Shown here one piece after another: positions 41,687 through 50,543 of a stretch of 64,000 nt of DNA. Below the pieces are notes generated by a model. That model searched no databases. It was not told the DNA's origin and saw only the letters and a list, made by a program, of their open reading frames with translations. The first letter of the stretch is position 1. Every line of letters begins with the position of its first letter. Made by a program: the position numbers and the translations under genes. Origin of the DNA: CAVVGB01 sp963747715 (lineage in GTDB: Bacteria; Actinomycetota; Thermoleophilia; Gaiellales; Gaiellaceae). Location of the stretch: the NCBI GenBank assembly GCA_963747715.1, contig CAVVGB010000003.1, positions 434,001-498,000 of the forward strand. The letters run 5' to 3'.

Positions 41687-44378
41687 GACGCAAGACCTCG
41701 GCGAGCTGAGCGCGACGTGAAGCGCGGTCCAGGAGAAGCGCTGCGACGGCAGCCACGGCGATGCTCGTCAGGACCGTGGCAACGATCATGGCCACCGGTA
41801 TCTCGAACAGGGGCACGGGTGTGAGTGACGCCAGCGGCTCGACCTGCGTGAGAACGAGGCGCGCCGCGACCAGCGCCAAACCGGCTGCCAGCAAAGAGGC
41901 GACGACGAGCAACAGGGCAAGCTCCGTCCACAGGGCGAGGACGTGGCGGGCACGAGTGAGGCCCATGCGCAGCGACAGGCGGTGCGAAACGATGCGCGCG
42001 CGCTGGCGGGCCTGGAGGTAGAGAACGATGACGACCAGGACGAGCAGGCCGGCAGCGAGGCCGAGTGCCTCGAGCAACGCGAATGCCCGTGTGAACGCGG
42101 TGATCGCGGGCGTGTCGCGCACCTCCTCTGCGGTCAGGAGAGGAAACGGTCTTGCGGACGACGCCTCGAGCGCGCGCGACGCGCCGCGCGAGTCTCCTTT
42201 CACCCAGAGCTCCGTGACGGCGCTCGGCCCGTCGAAGGGATTCGGTTCGCCCTCCGCAGCAACGAACTCCGCGAGACGGTCACTGTCGATTACGAGAATC
42301 GGTCGGGAGCGGGCCACGCTCGGAAACGCGCGCGCCTCGCCAATGGCTCGCACCGGGATGGAGACGCCGCGAACCTCGACGACGTCCGACTCGAAGTCGA
42401 CGGGACCGACGAGCAGGACGGGTACCTCTCTGCCGGCTTCCCGCAGGGAGTCCATGAGCGCCGACAGCGGCCGCGAGGCGTAGCGGTCGTCCCAGTACGC
42501 GGCACGTGCGAACGAACGCGACTCGACCGCGACGAAGTCGACTGAGCTGTTCGTCGAGATCCTTGCTTCGTCGGTGAGCGAAGACACCTTCGTGATGGGG
42601 TACGGGAACGGCTGCGGTGTCTCCCGGTCGAAGCTGATCGTTCCGCGAACGTCGCTACCGACCGACAGGAGCGAGCGAGCCTCCATCGTCGACCTGTAGG
42701 AGGAGACGATGGTCTCGGCGTACAGGAAGGTCCCGAAGGCGACCGCACAGGCGGTGATGAGCGCGCCGACGAGCCGCCCGTTGCCCGCGAGGCGGTGTGC
42801 GGCGAGATAGCCGACCTTCGACGCGCCGCGTGTGACGCGATCGCGCCACACGACGGCGAGCCGGCCGACGAGGCGGGCTCCAAGGCCTGCGGCGCCTGCG
42901 GTGAAGACGAGGGGAAAGAGGAGCAGGTAGGTCGTCGGCCCCTGTGCGCCCTCCTCGTCTCCGGAAACGGCGCCGGCATCCAGGAGGCGCGCGAAGAGGA
43001 GCGCCGCGACGATCAGAACCGGCACCTCCCACGGAACACGCGCAAAGCGCGAACGGAGAACCGCGTCCCTGCGCGGCGGGCGAGCGGCGAGGGCGGCCAC
43101 GAGCGCGAGCAGGACGAGGGCGATCGGCACGCGCGCGGCGACGGCGACGAACGCGGAGACGATCTGGCTGTCCTCGACCTGCCCCGGAGGCCCGATTCCG
43201 GCGACGATGAAATAGGCGGCCACGACACCTGCCGCGGAACCCAGAATCGCAGGAAGGAACGCCTCCACGAACATCCGGCCCGCTGCGACGCCTGACCCGA
43301 GCCCACGCACCCGCAGGAGTTGCATCTCTTGCCGTCTGCGCGCGACGACGAAAGCACCCGCGGCCGCGATCAAGGCGAAGCCCACGAGGGAGCTTGCGTT
43401 GGCGAGCAGGTCGACGGGCGCGCCGACGGCAGCGGTCGTGTCCTCGGCCGCGGTGACGGCGAGCGGAAGCAGCGTCGAGAACTCGTACGTCTCACCGAAG
43501 AACGAACACAGGCCCGCGCACTCGAACGCCCTGTTGAGCGCCGACCCGGGCGTGTTGAGTTTGTTCTCGACGGTCTTGAAGTCGGCCGTCAGGCTCGTGG
43601 CTTCGTCGACGGTCAGATCCCTCTCGGCGAGGGGGTACTCCCAGCGATACGTCGCCGTCCTCAGATCGAGTCGCCGTATCAGCGCCGTAACGGTGTCCGT
43701 GTCCGCGATCAGCAGCGAAGGGGGGAGCAAGTAGTCGGGCGGCCGGGCGCGAATCTCGGCCGCCATCGAGCGCCAGTACGGCGTCAGCGGCTCCAGGCGC
43801 AGCGCTCGGTAGGTTCCCGCGATCGGCACCCGAATCGTCCGCGCCGCGGTTCCCAGCCCGACTGCGAACGTGTCTCCCGCCTCGACACCGAGCTCTTTCG
43901 CAGTCGTGGCCGGCATCCACACGCCTTCGTCGGCGGCCTGGTCGAGCTTGCGAACGTGCTCGAGTGCCTCGGTGCGTGAGAAGAAGCGGACCTCGACCGG
44001 GTCCTCGGCGGTTGGGGAGGCGCCGGCAGCGACGGACGGGCTCATCATCGTGAAGACCGGCTGAGCCAGGTGCGGGATGCCCGCCAGCTCGCGGCGCAGG
44101 ACTCGGTCGCGGGGCGGATACGACAGATGAGGGTCGTCCTCCGGGCCGCGCGTCTCGAAGAGCGCGGCAGTCGTCGAGAGCGTCGCCCCGGCGCCGAACT
44201 CGGTGGCGTCATCGATCTTCGTCACGAGCGCCGAGCTGCCGGCCGCCGAGACAAAGAAGGGGTTGGACGCGATCGCGAGGGCCAGGAGGAAGAAGCCGCC
44301 CGCGAGCGCCCCGAACAGCGCCGGATAGCGCAGGAGCAGGAGCGGCGACTTGCTCCAGAGGGGACTAGGGAGTCGCAC
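41676..44378 (-). CDS. FtsX/MacB-type ABC transporter permease
   Basis: A 900-aa membrane protein with a helix near residue 20, a large extracytoplasmic region, then three groups of helices (SLVGFALIAAAGAFVVARRR, the repeated FtsX core, and VVIVLYLQARQRARIVSHRLSLRMGL). The architecture is that of FtsX-like permeases with two FtsX domains. It pairs with the twin ATPase gene just downstream on the same strand. Substrate unknown; lipoprotein, lipid or drug export is possible. Confidence 0.85.
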   Translation of the reverse strand: MRLPSPLWSKSPLLLLRYPALFGALAGGFFLLALAIASNPFFVSAAGSSALVTKIDDATEFGAGATLSTTAALFETRGPEDDPHLSYPPRDRVLRRELAGIPHLAQPVFTMMSPSVAAGASPTAEDPVEVRFFSRTEALEHVRKLDQAADEGVWMPATTAKELGVEAGDTFAVGLGTAARTIRVPIAGTYRALRLEPLTPYWRSMAAEIRARPPDYLLPPSLLIADTDTVTALIRRLDLRTATYRWEYPLAERDLTVDEATSLTADFKTVENKLNTPGSALNRAFECAGLCSFFGETYEFSTLLPLAVTAAEDTTAAVGAPVDLLANASSLVGFALIAAAGAFVVARRRQEMQLLRVRGLGSGVAAGRMFVEAFLPAILGSAAGVVAAYFIVAGIGPPGQVEDSQIVSAFVAVAARVPIALVLLALVAALAARPPRRDAVLRSRFARVPWEVPVLIVAALLFARLLDAGAVSGDEEGAQGPTTYLLLFPLVFTAGAAGLGARLVGRLAVVWRDRVTRGASKVGYLAAHRLAGNGRLVGALITACAVAFGTFLYAETIVSSYRSTMEARSLLSVGSDVRGTISFDRETPQPFPYPITKVSSLTDEARISTNSSVDFVAVESRSFARAAYWDDRYASRPLSALMDSLREAGREVPVLLVGPVDFESDVVEVRGVSIPVRAIGEARAFPSVARSRPILVIDSDRLAEFVAAEGEPNPFDGPSAVTELWVKGDSRGASRALEASSARPFPLLTAEEVRDTPAITAFTRAFALLEALGLAAGLLVLVVIVLYLQARQRARIVSHRLSLRMGLTRARHVLALWTELALLLVVASLLAAGLALVAARLVLTQVEPLASLTPVPLFEIPVAMIVATVLTSIAVAAVAALLLDRASRRAQLAEVLRRAD

Positions 44379-44532
44379 GGCGCTCGGTCATTGTGGGGCA
44401 GCCGAACATGCCGCGCTCGGCCGGTCTCCCATTACACCACCCGGGCCTCCGGTGTTCCCGGCCGGCGAGCGGTTCTCCCTTCGGGCCGTGCTACGCTTCC
44501 AACTACATCAAGAGCGAGTCCGGGTTCGCGTT

Positions 44533-45483
44533 CTACGCCTTCCTTACTTGTTCGTGAAGTTTGAGGGAGGTGTTTTTATGGCAACCGGAACCGTCAAGTG
44601 GTTCAACGACAGCAAGGGGTACGGCTTCATCACCCCTGAAGAGGGCACGAAAGATCTTTTCGTGCACCACAGCAACATCGCCGGCGAGGGCTTCAAGAGC
44701 CTGACCGAGGGTGCCCGCGTCGAGTTCGAGCAGCGCGAAGGCGCCAAGGGTCCTGAGGCGATCAACGTCACACCCGTAAGCGCATCGGTCAGCTAGATCG
44801 GCCGTGAAGGTCGTGGCCTCACTCGAGGCCACGACCTCATCTTTAAGAGGATCCGCGAGGACGATGTCGAAGCGCCCGACGAGGCGCTCACCCTCCGTGC
44901 GAAGGCGCACCGCGTCGGCGTCCTCACTCACGTAGGGGTCCCCTAAGAACACGACCTCGGTGAGGACACCGCCTTCTTCGTGCGAGACGTTGAGGTGAAT
45001 GTGTGCAGGAGGGGGCGTGGTTTCGCCGCGGTAGTGACCCGGCCGGATCGTCTGGATCCGGTACCCGCCTTGCGAGTCCGTCTTCACCGTTCCTTGCAGG
45101 TAGCAACAGCGAAGCTCACCGCTGGCCTGACCAGGCCCGTACACGCCGCGTGCATCCGTCTGCCACGCCTCGATGACGGCGCCCGCGAGAGGGGTACGGC
45201 AGTCGGCCGCATACACCGTTCCGCTCAGGAGCAGAGACGTCCCGCGCCGTGCGGGAGCTTCGGCGGCGGCTTCCTCGGGCGTGATGTCCGGCCCCGGGCC
45301 GAGCTTCACGAACGAGGGTGTGTCCGGAGGCGCCGTGGCGTTTCCCTGCGCTTCTCCACCGGTCGTCGGTCGGCATTCGCCGGCCACGGTCTCCGTCCTC
45401 GTGCGTTCCGTCGACGAGGTTTGCTCGTCGGCCGAGCACGCCGACAGGGCCAGGGCGGCAGCGAGGGTGGCGAGCAACCGCAC
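44533..45483 (-). CDS. Lipoprotein with intradiol ring-cleavage dioxygenase fold; 3' end probably false
   Basis: A lipobox Cys (LSACSAD) near residue 16 is followed by a dioxygenase-type beta domain: GAVIEAWQTDARGVYGPG, then GGYRIQTIRPGHYRG and PAHIHLNV, giving the Tyr/Tyr/His/His pattern of intradiol enzymes. From about residue 213 the frame runs through the terminator hairpin and antisense through all of cspA, which is implausible. A TAA lies one frame off near 44846, so a one-base error probably hides the true stop. The conserved core ends at FDIVLADP. Confidence 0.65.
   Translation of the reverse strand: MRLLATLAAALALSACSADEQTSSTERTRTETVAGECRPTTGGEAQGNATAPPDTPSFVKLGPGPDITPEEAAAEAPARRGTSLLLSGTVYAADCRTPLAGAVIEAWQTDARGVYGPGQASGELRCCYLQGTVKTDSQGGYRIQTIRPGHYRGETTPPPAHIHLNVSHEEGGVLTEVVFLGDPYVSEDADAVRLRTEGERLVGRFDIVLADPLKDEVVASSEATTFTADLADRCAYGCDVDRLRTLGAFALLELDAGTLGQALEALAGDVAVVHEKIFRALFRGDEAVPLAVVEPLDGSGCHKNTSLKLHEQVRKA
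44578..44796 (+). CDS. cspA: Cold-shock protein CspA family
   Basis: A 72-aa OB-fold protein: MATGTVKWFNDSKGYGFITPE, with RNP1 (KGYGFITP) and RNP2 (DLFVHH). It binds single-stranded RNA/DNA as an RNA chaperone. ATG 44578 follows GAGGGAGG. The 5' leader is longer than usual for this window (possible start at a TACGCT hexamer near 44490), as is typical of cold-shock genes. A perfect terminator follows. Confidence 0.95.
   Translation: MATGTVKWFNDSKGYGFITPEEGTKDLFVHHSNIAGEGFKSLTEGARVEFEQREGAKGPEAINVTPVSASVS
44809..44836. terminator. Bidirectional terminator hairpin between cspA and the dioxygenase gene
   Basis: GGTCGTGGCCTC (44809-44820) pairs perfectly with GAGGCCACGACC (44825-44836), loop ACTC. 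It fits termination of cspA on one strand and of the intradiol dioxygenase gene on the other. Confidence 0.8.
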
Positions 45484-45528
45484 GCCGCTGATACACGCCG
45501 CGGGTCGCGTCGGTTCCAGTGAAAAGGG

Positions 45529-45623
45529 GGAGGAGGTCGGGGCCGAGTTCGAAGGCGGCTACGGCCCCCGTCGAACTTTTTCTCTTCCGGGTGAGGGGAT
45601 GAGGAGAACCCCGACCTCACTCC
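45529..45623. other. Candidate three-way-junction element (~95 nt), unassigned
   Basis: GAGGTCGGGG (45533-45542) pairs perfectly with CCCCGACCTC (45609-45618), extendable by GGAG/CTCC past one bulge. Inside are a 7-bp stem AGTTCGA/TCGAACT (45546-45552/45571-45577) and a 5-bp stem TTCTC/GAGAA. Layout resembles the 39786 element. It lies in the 365-bp gap between two divergent genes, so it could be a leader for the minus-strand dioxygenase lipoprotein or a free RNA. No other gene is seen in this gap. Confidence 0.4.
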
Positions 45624-45747
45624 CTATGTCGGCCCGCGGACCCGAAAACTTACGCCTGTACCTAACTCTTTCGGGGACGCGTCGTGCTGTCAGACCTGGA
45701 CGAATGCTTCGCGTGTCCCTCGAACGAGTGATTCGCAGCCGGATCCG

Positions 45748-45776
45748 TTTACCTGGGCCGTGAGCGCGGGGACAAT
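45748..45776 (+). promoter_or_regulatory. Probable sigma-A promoter of the repeat surface protein
   Basis: TTTACC (45748-45753) and GACAAT (45771-45776) are separated by 17 nt, the optimal spacing. The ATG is at 45849 with AAAGGAGG just upstream. Confidence 0.5.
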
Positions 45777-45848
45777 CGGATCACTCAGCTAGGCCGCGCG
45801 CTGCTCGTCCCTCCCGGCGCCCGGCATCGGGACAAAGGAGGCGATTCC

Positions 45849-46706
45849 ATGAATGGGGTCATCCTGCGAACGGCGCTTGCCGTGACGGTCATCGTGCTGG
45901 CGTTCCCCGCAACGAGCTTCGGCCAAGCCGCAACGGTCGGCGCCTCGAGCGGCGACACGGAAGCCGATGCGACAGTTGGCTGCATCGCTGCAAGCGGCGC
46001 CGCGGCGGGAACCAGTGCCGGCGCTACGGCCGGCACCTGTCCAAGCGGTACCAGTAACGCAGCCGACGTGGGCGGCTCGAGCGGCTCGACGAGCGCGAGC
46101 CAGTCGGTGAGCTGCATCGACGGTGGCTCGAGCGGCGCCGTAAGCTCGACCATCGGCGTGGGCTCGTGCGCCGGCGGCACAGCGGGCGGAGGCAGCGCCG
46201 ACGCCGTCGACGTCGCCGGTTCGAGCGGTGACACGGAAGGTGCCGGGACCGTCGCGTGCATCGACGTCGCCGGCGAGAACGCCGGCGCGGCGGGCGCGGC
46301 CAACGTCGGCTCCTGCACTGCTGAGTCAGGTGGAAGCTCTGCGGAAACCGACGCCGGCACCGCCAACGGAGCCGGTGCTCTGACGGTGGGCTGCATCGGC
46401 GCGTCCGGTGCAGGCGGAGAGACAACGGCCGGCGCAACGGTCGGCCTCTGCAACGTTGAACGAGCACCCGACGGAAGCGGCGGGGGTGCAGGCGACGGCG
46501 ATCCGGTCGATTCCGGCGGCGGCGCTGCGGGTGCACCCGCCGACGACGGCTCCGGAACCGGCGTCCTCGCGGCCATCACGCGGGGTGCGACGGGGAATCT
46601 GCCCCTCACCGGGCTGCCGGTCTGGATCGTCTTGCTCATCGGCTTGACGCTGATCGCGATCGGCCGAACGCTGTACCGGCGCCGTATGCCGACGCCGTCG
46701 TACTGA
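45849..46706 (+). CDS. Predicted sortase-anchored surface protein with four Cys-pair repeats
   Basis: A 285-aa protein with a signal peptide (VTVIVLAFPATSFGQA). The middle is Ala/Gly/Ser/Thr-rich and holds four copies of about 45-50 residues, each of the type TV-G/S/A-CI ... G-x-C (TVGCIAASG; SVSCIDGGS; TVACIDVAG; TVGCIGASG). The end is LPLTG, a membrane helix (LPVWIVLLIGLTLIAIG) and RTLYRRR, the sortase-sorting layout. ATG 45849 follows AAAGGAGG. No sortase gene is in the window. Function unknown; could be a hydrophobic coat or adhesin. Confidence 0.8.
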   Translation: MNGVILRTALAVTVIVLAFPATSFGQAATVGASSGDTEADATVGCIAASGAAAGTSAGATAGTCPSGTSNAADVGGSSGSTSASQSVSCIDGGSSGAVSSTIGVGSCAGGTAGGGSADAVDVAGSSGDTEGAGTVACIDVAGENAGAAGAANVGSCTAESGGSSAETDAGTANGAGALTVGCIGASGAGGETTAGATVGLCNVERAPDGSGGGAGDGDPVDSGGGAAGAPADDGSGTGVLAAITRGATGNLPLTGLPVWIVLLIGLTLIAIGRTLYRRRMPTPSY

Positions 46707-46717
46707 TTGAAAGCAAG

Positions 46718-46748
46718 GCGGTGGGCGGCTCCCTTGGCCGCCCACCGC
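46718..46748 (+). terminator. Terminator hairpin after the surface-protein gene
   Basis: GCGGTGGGCGGC (46718-46729) pairs perfectly with GCCGCCCACCGC (46737-46748). Confidence 0.85.
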
Positions 46749-46837
46749 ACCCTCTATCCCTTTGGGGGGTTGGAAAGACCCTGACAGCGCGTCTTACTTA
46801 GAGCTACTCGGGCTCTGCGGCGCCGAGGGAGCCACTC

Positions 46838-49781
46838 ATGCGTCGCGCACATCGAACACCCCTCCTCGTCGTTCTCGCCTTCGCGTGCGCGTGCCTACCG
46901 GCCGCAGCGGCGTCGGAAGCGTCCGACCGTCCCTCCGGCAAGACGTCCCCGAGATTTCGGACGGTCGCAGGCGAGCTGATCGTCGGCTTCGAGGACCGTG
47001 TCTCGGCCCGCGGGCAGCGCCGCACGCTCTCGAAGGTGGTCGTCTCGACGAAGGAGCGGTTCGGCCGGATCGATGCCGCCCTCGTCGCCGTGCCACGCGG
47101 TGAGCTCGCCGAGACCCTCGCGGAGCTCCGCGCGGACCCCCGCGTTCGGTACGTCGAACGGAACTACCGCGTCCAGGCGGCCAACCACAGCTCGCCGAAC
47201 GATCCCTCCTTCCACCAGCAGTGGGGGCTCGACAACTTCGGACAGACGGTGAACGGCGCGCCCGGAACGCCCGACGCCGACATCGACGCCGAGGAAGCGT
47301 GGAACACCAGTCGCGGCAGCGCGAACGTCGTCGTCGGCATCCTCGACACCGGCCTCGACGTCACCCATCCGGATCTGGCCGGGAACGTGTGGGTCAATCC
47401 CGGAGAGAACTGCGCAGGCTGCCGCAGTGACGGGCTCGACAACGACGGGAACGGCTACGTCGACGACTGGCGCGGCTGGGACTTCGTGAACAACGACAAC
47501 AATCCGAACGACGACAACGGGCACGGCACGCACGTGGCCGGGATCATCGGCGCGACCGGCAACAACGGCGTCGGCGTCGCCGGACTGAACTGGGACGTCG
47601 AGCTGATGCCGCTCAAGTTCCTGAACGCGAACGGCAGCGGGACGACCGCCGATGCGATCGAGGCGCTGCTCTATGCGAACGCCAACGGCGCCGACCTGAC
47701 GAACAACTCGTGGGCCGACGCTCCGTTCTCGCAGGCGATGCTCGATGCGATCAACCAGGCCGACTCGGCCGGCTCGCTGTTCGTGGCCGCGGCAGGCAAC
47801 GACGGCCTCGACCGCGACACGTACACCGACTACCCGGCCGCGTACGACGCTCCCAACATCGTCGTGACGGCGGCGACGGATTCCAACGACGCCAGGGCGT
47901 GGTTCTCGGGCTACGGCGCGAAGAGCGTCGACCTCGGCGCGCCGGGCGTCAACGTCTACTCGACGTGGCGCCTCGGCACGTACAAGTTCGCCTCCGGGAC
48001 CTCGATGGCCACGCCGCACGTGGCCGGTGCGGCCGCGCTCGCGAAGGCAACCTTCCCCGGCGCGAGCGACCTCGGTCTCAAGGCGCTTCTTCTTCGCACC
48101 GCCGATCCGAACGCCTCGCTCGCCGGCCGGACGACTACCGGCGGACGGCTGAACGCGAACGCGGCCGTCACCTGCTCGGACGCGCCATTCGTCTGGCTCG
48201 ACGCGCCCGCCGCCGGGTTCACCGTCAGCTCGGAGCGCCCGGTCGAGCTCCGCGCCATCGCGACGAGGTGCGCCGATCCCTCGGGAGTCACGGTCACCGC
48301 CGATGCGAACGGCACGCCCCTCGAGCTCACGCCGCGGGGCGACGGCCTCTACACGGCGACCTACACGCCGACGGACGCCGGTGCGCTCACGCTGACCGTC
48401 TCGGCGACGGTCGGCGCGCTCACCGACAGCCGCTCGGTGTCCGGCAGCTCGCTGCGCGCCTACTCGATCGCACCGGGCGGAGCGCCCGTCACGATCACGG
48501 CCGCGCCGAACGAGGACGTGAACGTTGCCTTCGCCGGAACCGAGGGACAGCGAATCGCACTGCGGATGACCGGCGTCTCGATCGGCACCTCGAGCTGTTG
48601 CAGCACGCTCGTCTCCATCCGGAATCCGAACGGTACGGCGCTTTTGTCGCCCTCCTACGTCGGGACGTCGGGTGCCTTCATGGACACGAAGACGCTGCCG
48701 GCCACCGGCGACTACCTCATCCTCGTCGACCCACAGGCCACGGCGAGCGGCGACATGACGCTCACGCTGTACGACGTGCCTCCCGACTCGACCGCGGCGA
48801 TCGACGCCGACGGTCCGCCGTTGACCGTCACGAGCACGACGCCCGGCCAGAACGCGAGGCTCACCTTCGACGGCGCCGCCGGTCAAAAGGTCGCGCTCGA
48901 GATGAGCGACGTCACGATCGGCCCGTCGAGCTGCTGCAGCACCAAGGTCTCCATCGTGAAGCCCGACGGCACGGCCCTGGCCTCGCCGACGAGCGTCGGC
49001 ACCTCCGGTGGCTCCATCGACGCGAAGACGCTCCCTGCGACCGGCACCTACACGATTCTCGTCGACCCGCAGAGCAACGCGACCGGGAGTATGACCCTCA
49101 CGCTCCATACCGTTCCGCCCGACGCAACCGGCTCGATCACGCCTGGCGGGGCGCCGGTGACGATCACCACCACCGCGCTCGGACAGAACGCGCAACTGAC
49201 GTTCAACGCGACGGTGGGACAGCGGATCTCCCTCGAGCTGACCGACGTCGACGTCGGCACGTCTTCGTGCTGCAGCGCGATGGTCTCCATCATCCGGCCG
49301 AACGGGACGAACCTCGTCTCGCCGACCTACGTCGGGACGAACGGAGCCTTCGTGGACACGAAGGCCGTGACCTCGACCGGCACGCACACGATCCTGTTCG
49401 ACCCGCAGGGCGGCGTGAGCGGCAGCGCCACGCTCCGCCTCTACGACGTCCCCGCGGACGCCGGCGGAACGTTGTCGATCGGCGGTGCGCCCGCGTCCCT
49501 GTCCGTCGCGACGCCGGGGCAGAACGCGCGACTCACGTTCTCGGGCACCGCCGGCCGAAGCGGTCACGCTGACCGCGAGCGGCGTCACCATCGGCACCTC
49601 CGGCTGCTGCAGCACGATGGTCTCGGTCCTCAGGCCGGACGGCACGAAGCTCGTCTCGCCGACCTACGTGGGCACGAACGGCCGCTCGCTCACGATGACG
49701 CTCTCGGCTTCGGGAACGTACGCCGTCGTCGTCGACCCGCAGGGTGCCGCGACCGGCGGAATGACGCTCGGGCTGAGCTAG
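46838..49781 (+). CDS. Secreted subtilisin-family protease with four C-terminal double-Cys repeats (one frameshift)
   Basis: Signal peptide and Inhibitor_I9-like propeptide come first, then the S8 domain with Asp170 (GILDTGLD), His229 (NGHGTHVAG) and Ser389 (GTSMATPHVAG). A Ca-like loop GLDNDGNGYVDDW is present. The C-terminus is four repeats of about 110 aa from roughly 48465, each with a CC pair (SSCCST, SSCCST, SSCCSA, SGCCST) and a TLPATGTYTILVDPQ-type strand. One extra base near 49555 puts most of the fourth repeat in another frame, ending at 49781. Likely a secreted protease with carbohydrate- or wall-binding beta repeats. Confidence 0.88.
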
Positions 49782-50002
49782 CGGTTCGGATCGTCCGGGC
49801 CGCCGGGCCCGAAGAACTCCTGCTCCTCGGCTCCGCGCGCGACGTCGGTCGGCGTGCGCTTGGAGAACGCCAGCACGAGGAGCCAGCCGAGCACGACCAG
49901 CGCCGCCAGGATGAGCAGAACCGCAAGCGCCGGCCCGCCGAACGCGAAGCCGAGACCGACGAGCGTGCCCACGACGACGAGGACGATGACGATTGCGGTC
50001 AC
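49778..50002 (-). CDS. Small two-helix membrane protein, 74 aa
   Basis: GTG 50002 follows GGTGAG. Two closely spaced helices (VIVLVVVGTLVGLGFAFGG and LAVLLILAALVVLGWLLVLAF) and an acidic tail (GAEEQEFFGPGGPDDPNR). No family recognised. Its stop nearly touches the protease stop from the other strand. Confidence 0.6.
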   Translation of the reverse strand: MTAIVIVLVVVGTLVGLGFAFGGPALAVLLILAALVVLGWLLVLAFSKRTPTDVARGAEEQEFFGPGGPDDPNR

Positions 50003-50520
50003 GTGCTCACCTGTTTCCGGCGCTCGAGGTAGCGAAACGCGCGCCGGTGGGTATCCGATGTCCGTGAGCGATCGGGTGCAGCGGCGCTGGGAGAGGCGTG
50101 GGTCGTGGGTGATCGCCGTTTCATCGGCGCGGCCGTGCTCGTCGCTGCGCTGTGGCTGCTGTTGCCGCTCACGTTGTAGCTCGGTGACTGTCCGTGGTAA
50201 CTGATCAGGGTCGTGATCATCCCTGTCAGCGCGATCCCGGGCCCGACCTCGACCAGGAGGCGCGCGTCGTCGCTGCGCTCGACGTCGAGCACGAGCCCGC
50301 CGACGCCGATCCACACCGCGCAGGCGAGCGCGGGTAGCAGCAGGACGATGACGTCGCGGTCGTGCCACGGACGGCCGCGCTTCCTCCAGAGCACGTAGTC
50401 CGCCGCGGTGAAGGCGGCGGCGAGAACACCCGGGACGATGCCCGTGACCACTTCCTGCGACGAAGCGGCGACCACGACGCCGATCACCACGATCGGAGGC
50501 GTGAGCCACGACGGAAGCAT
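49999..50520 (-). CDS. Membrane protein of unknown function, C-terminus uncertain
   Basis: ATG 50520 opens a protein with about four hydrophobic segments (PIVVIGVVVAASSQE, VPGVLAAAFTAADYVLW, DVIVLLLPALACAVWIGVGGL, GIALTGMITTLIS). After ISYHGQSP the sequence becomes polar and unlike a membrane protein (SHSAATSTAAPMKRRSPTTHAS), so a frameshift or different stop is likely near 50200. Divergent from the MFS gene, with starts 23 nt apart. Confidence 0.5.
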   Translation of the reverse strand: MLPSWLTPPIVVIGVVVAASSQEVVTGIVPGVLAAAFTAADYVLWRKRGRPWHDRDVIVLLLPALACAVWIGVGGLVLDVERSDDARLLVEVGPGIALTGMITTLISYHGQSPSYNVSGNSSHSAATSTAAPMKRRSPTTHASPSAAAPDRSRTSDTHRRAFRYLERRKQVST

Positions 50521-50543
50521 CGGCTGAGAGTATCCAGGTCGCA

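Noticed and set aside
50058..50184. A small plus-strand membrane protein (SDRVQRRWERRGSW then FIGAAVLVAALWLLLPLTL)
   Set aside because: It needs a frameshift and overlaps the C-terminal part of the minus-strand membrane protein. Not supportable without corrected sequence.
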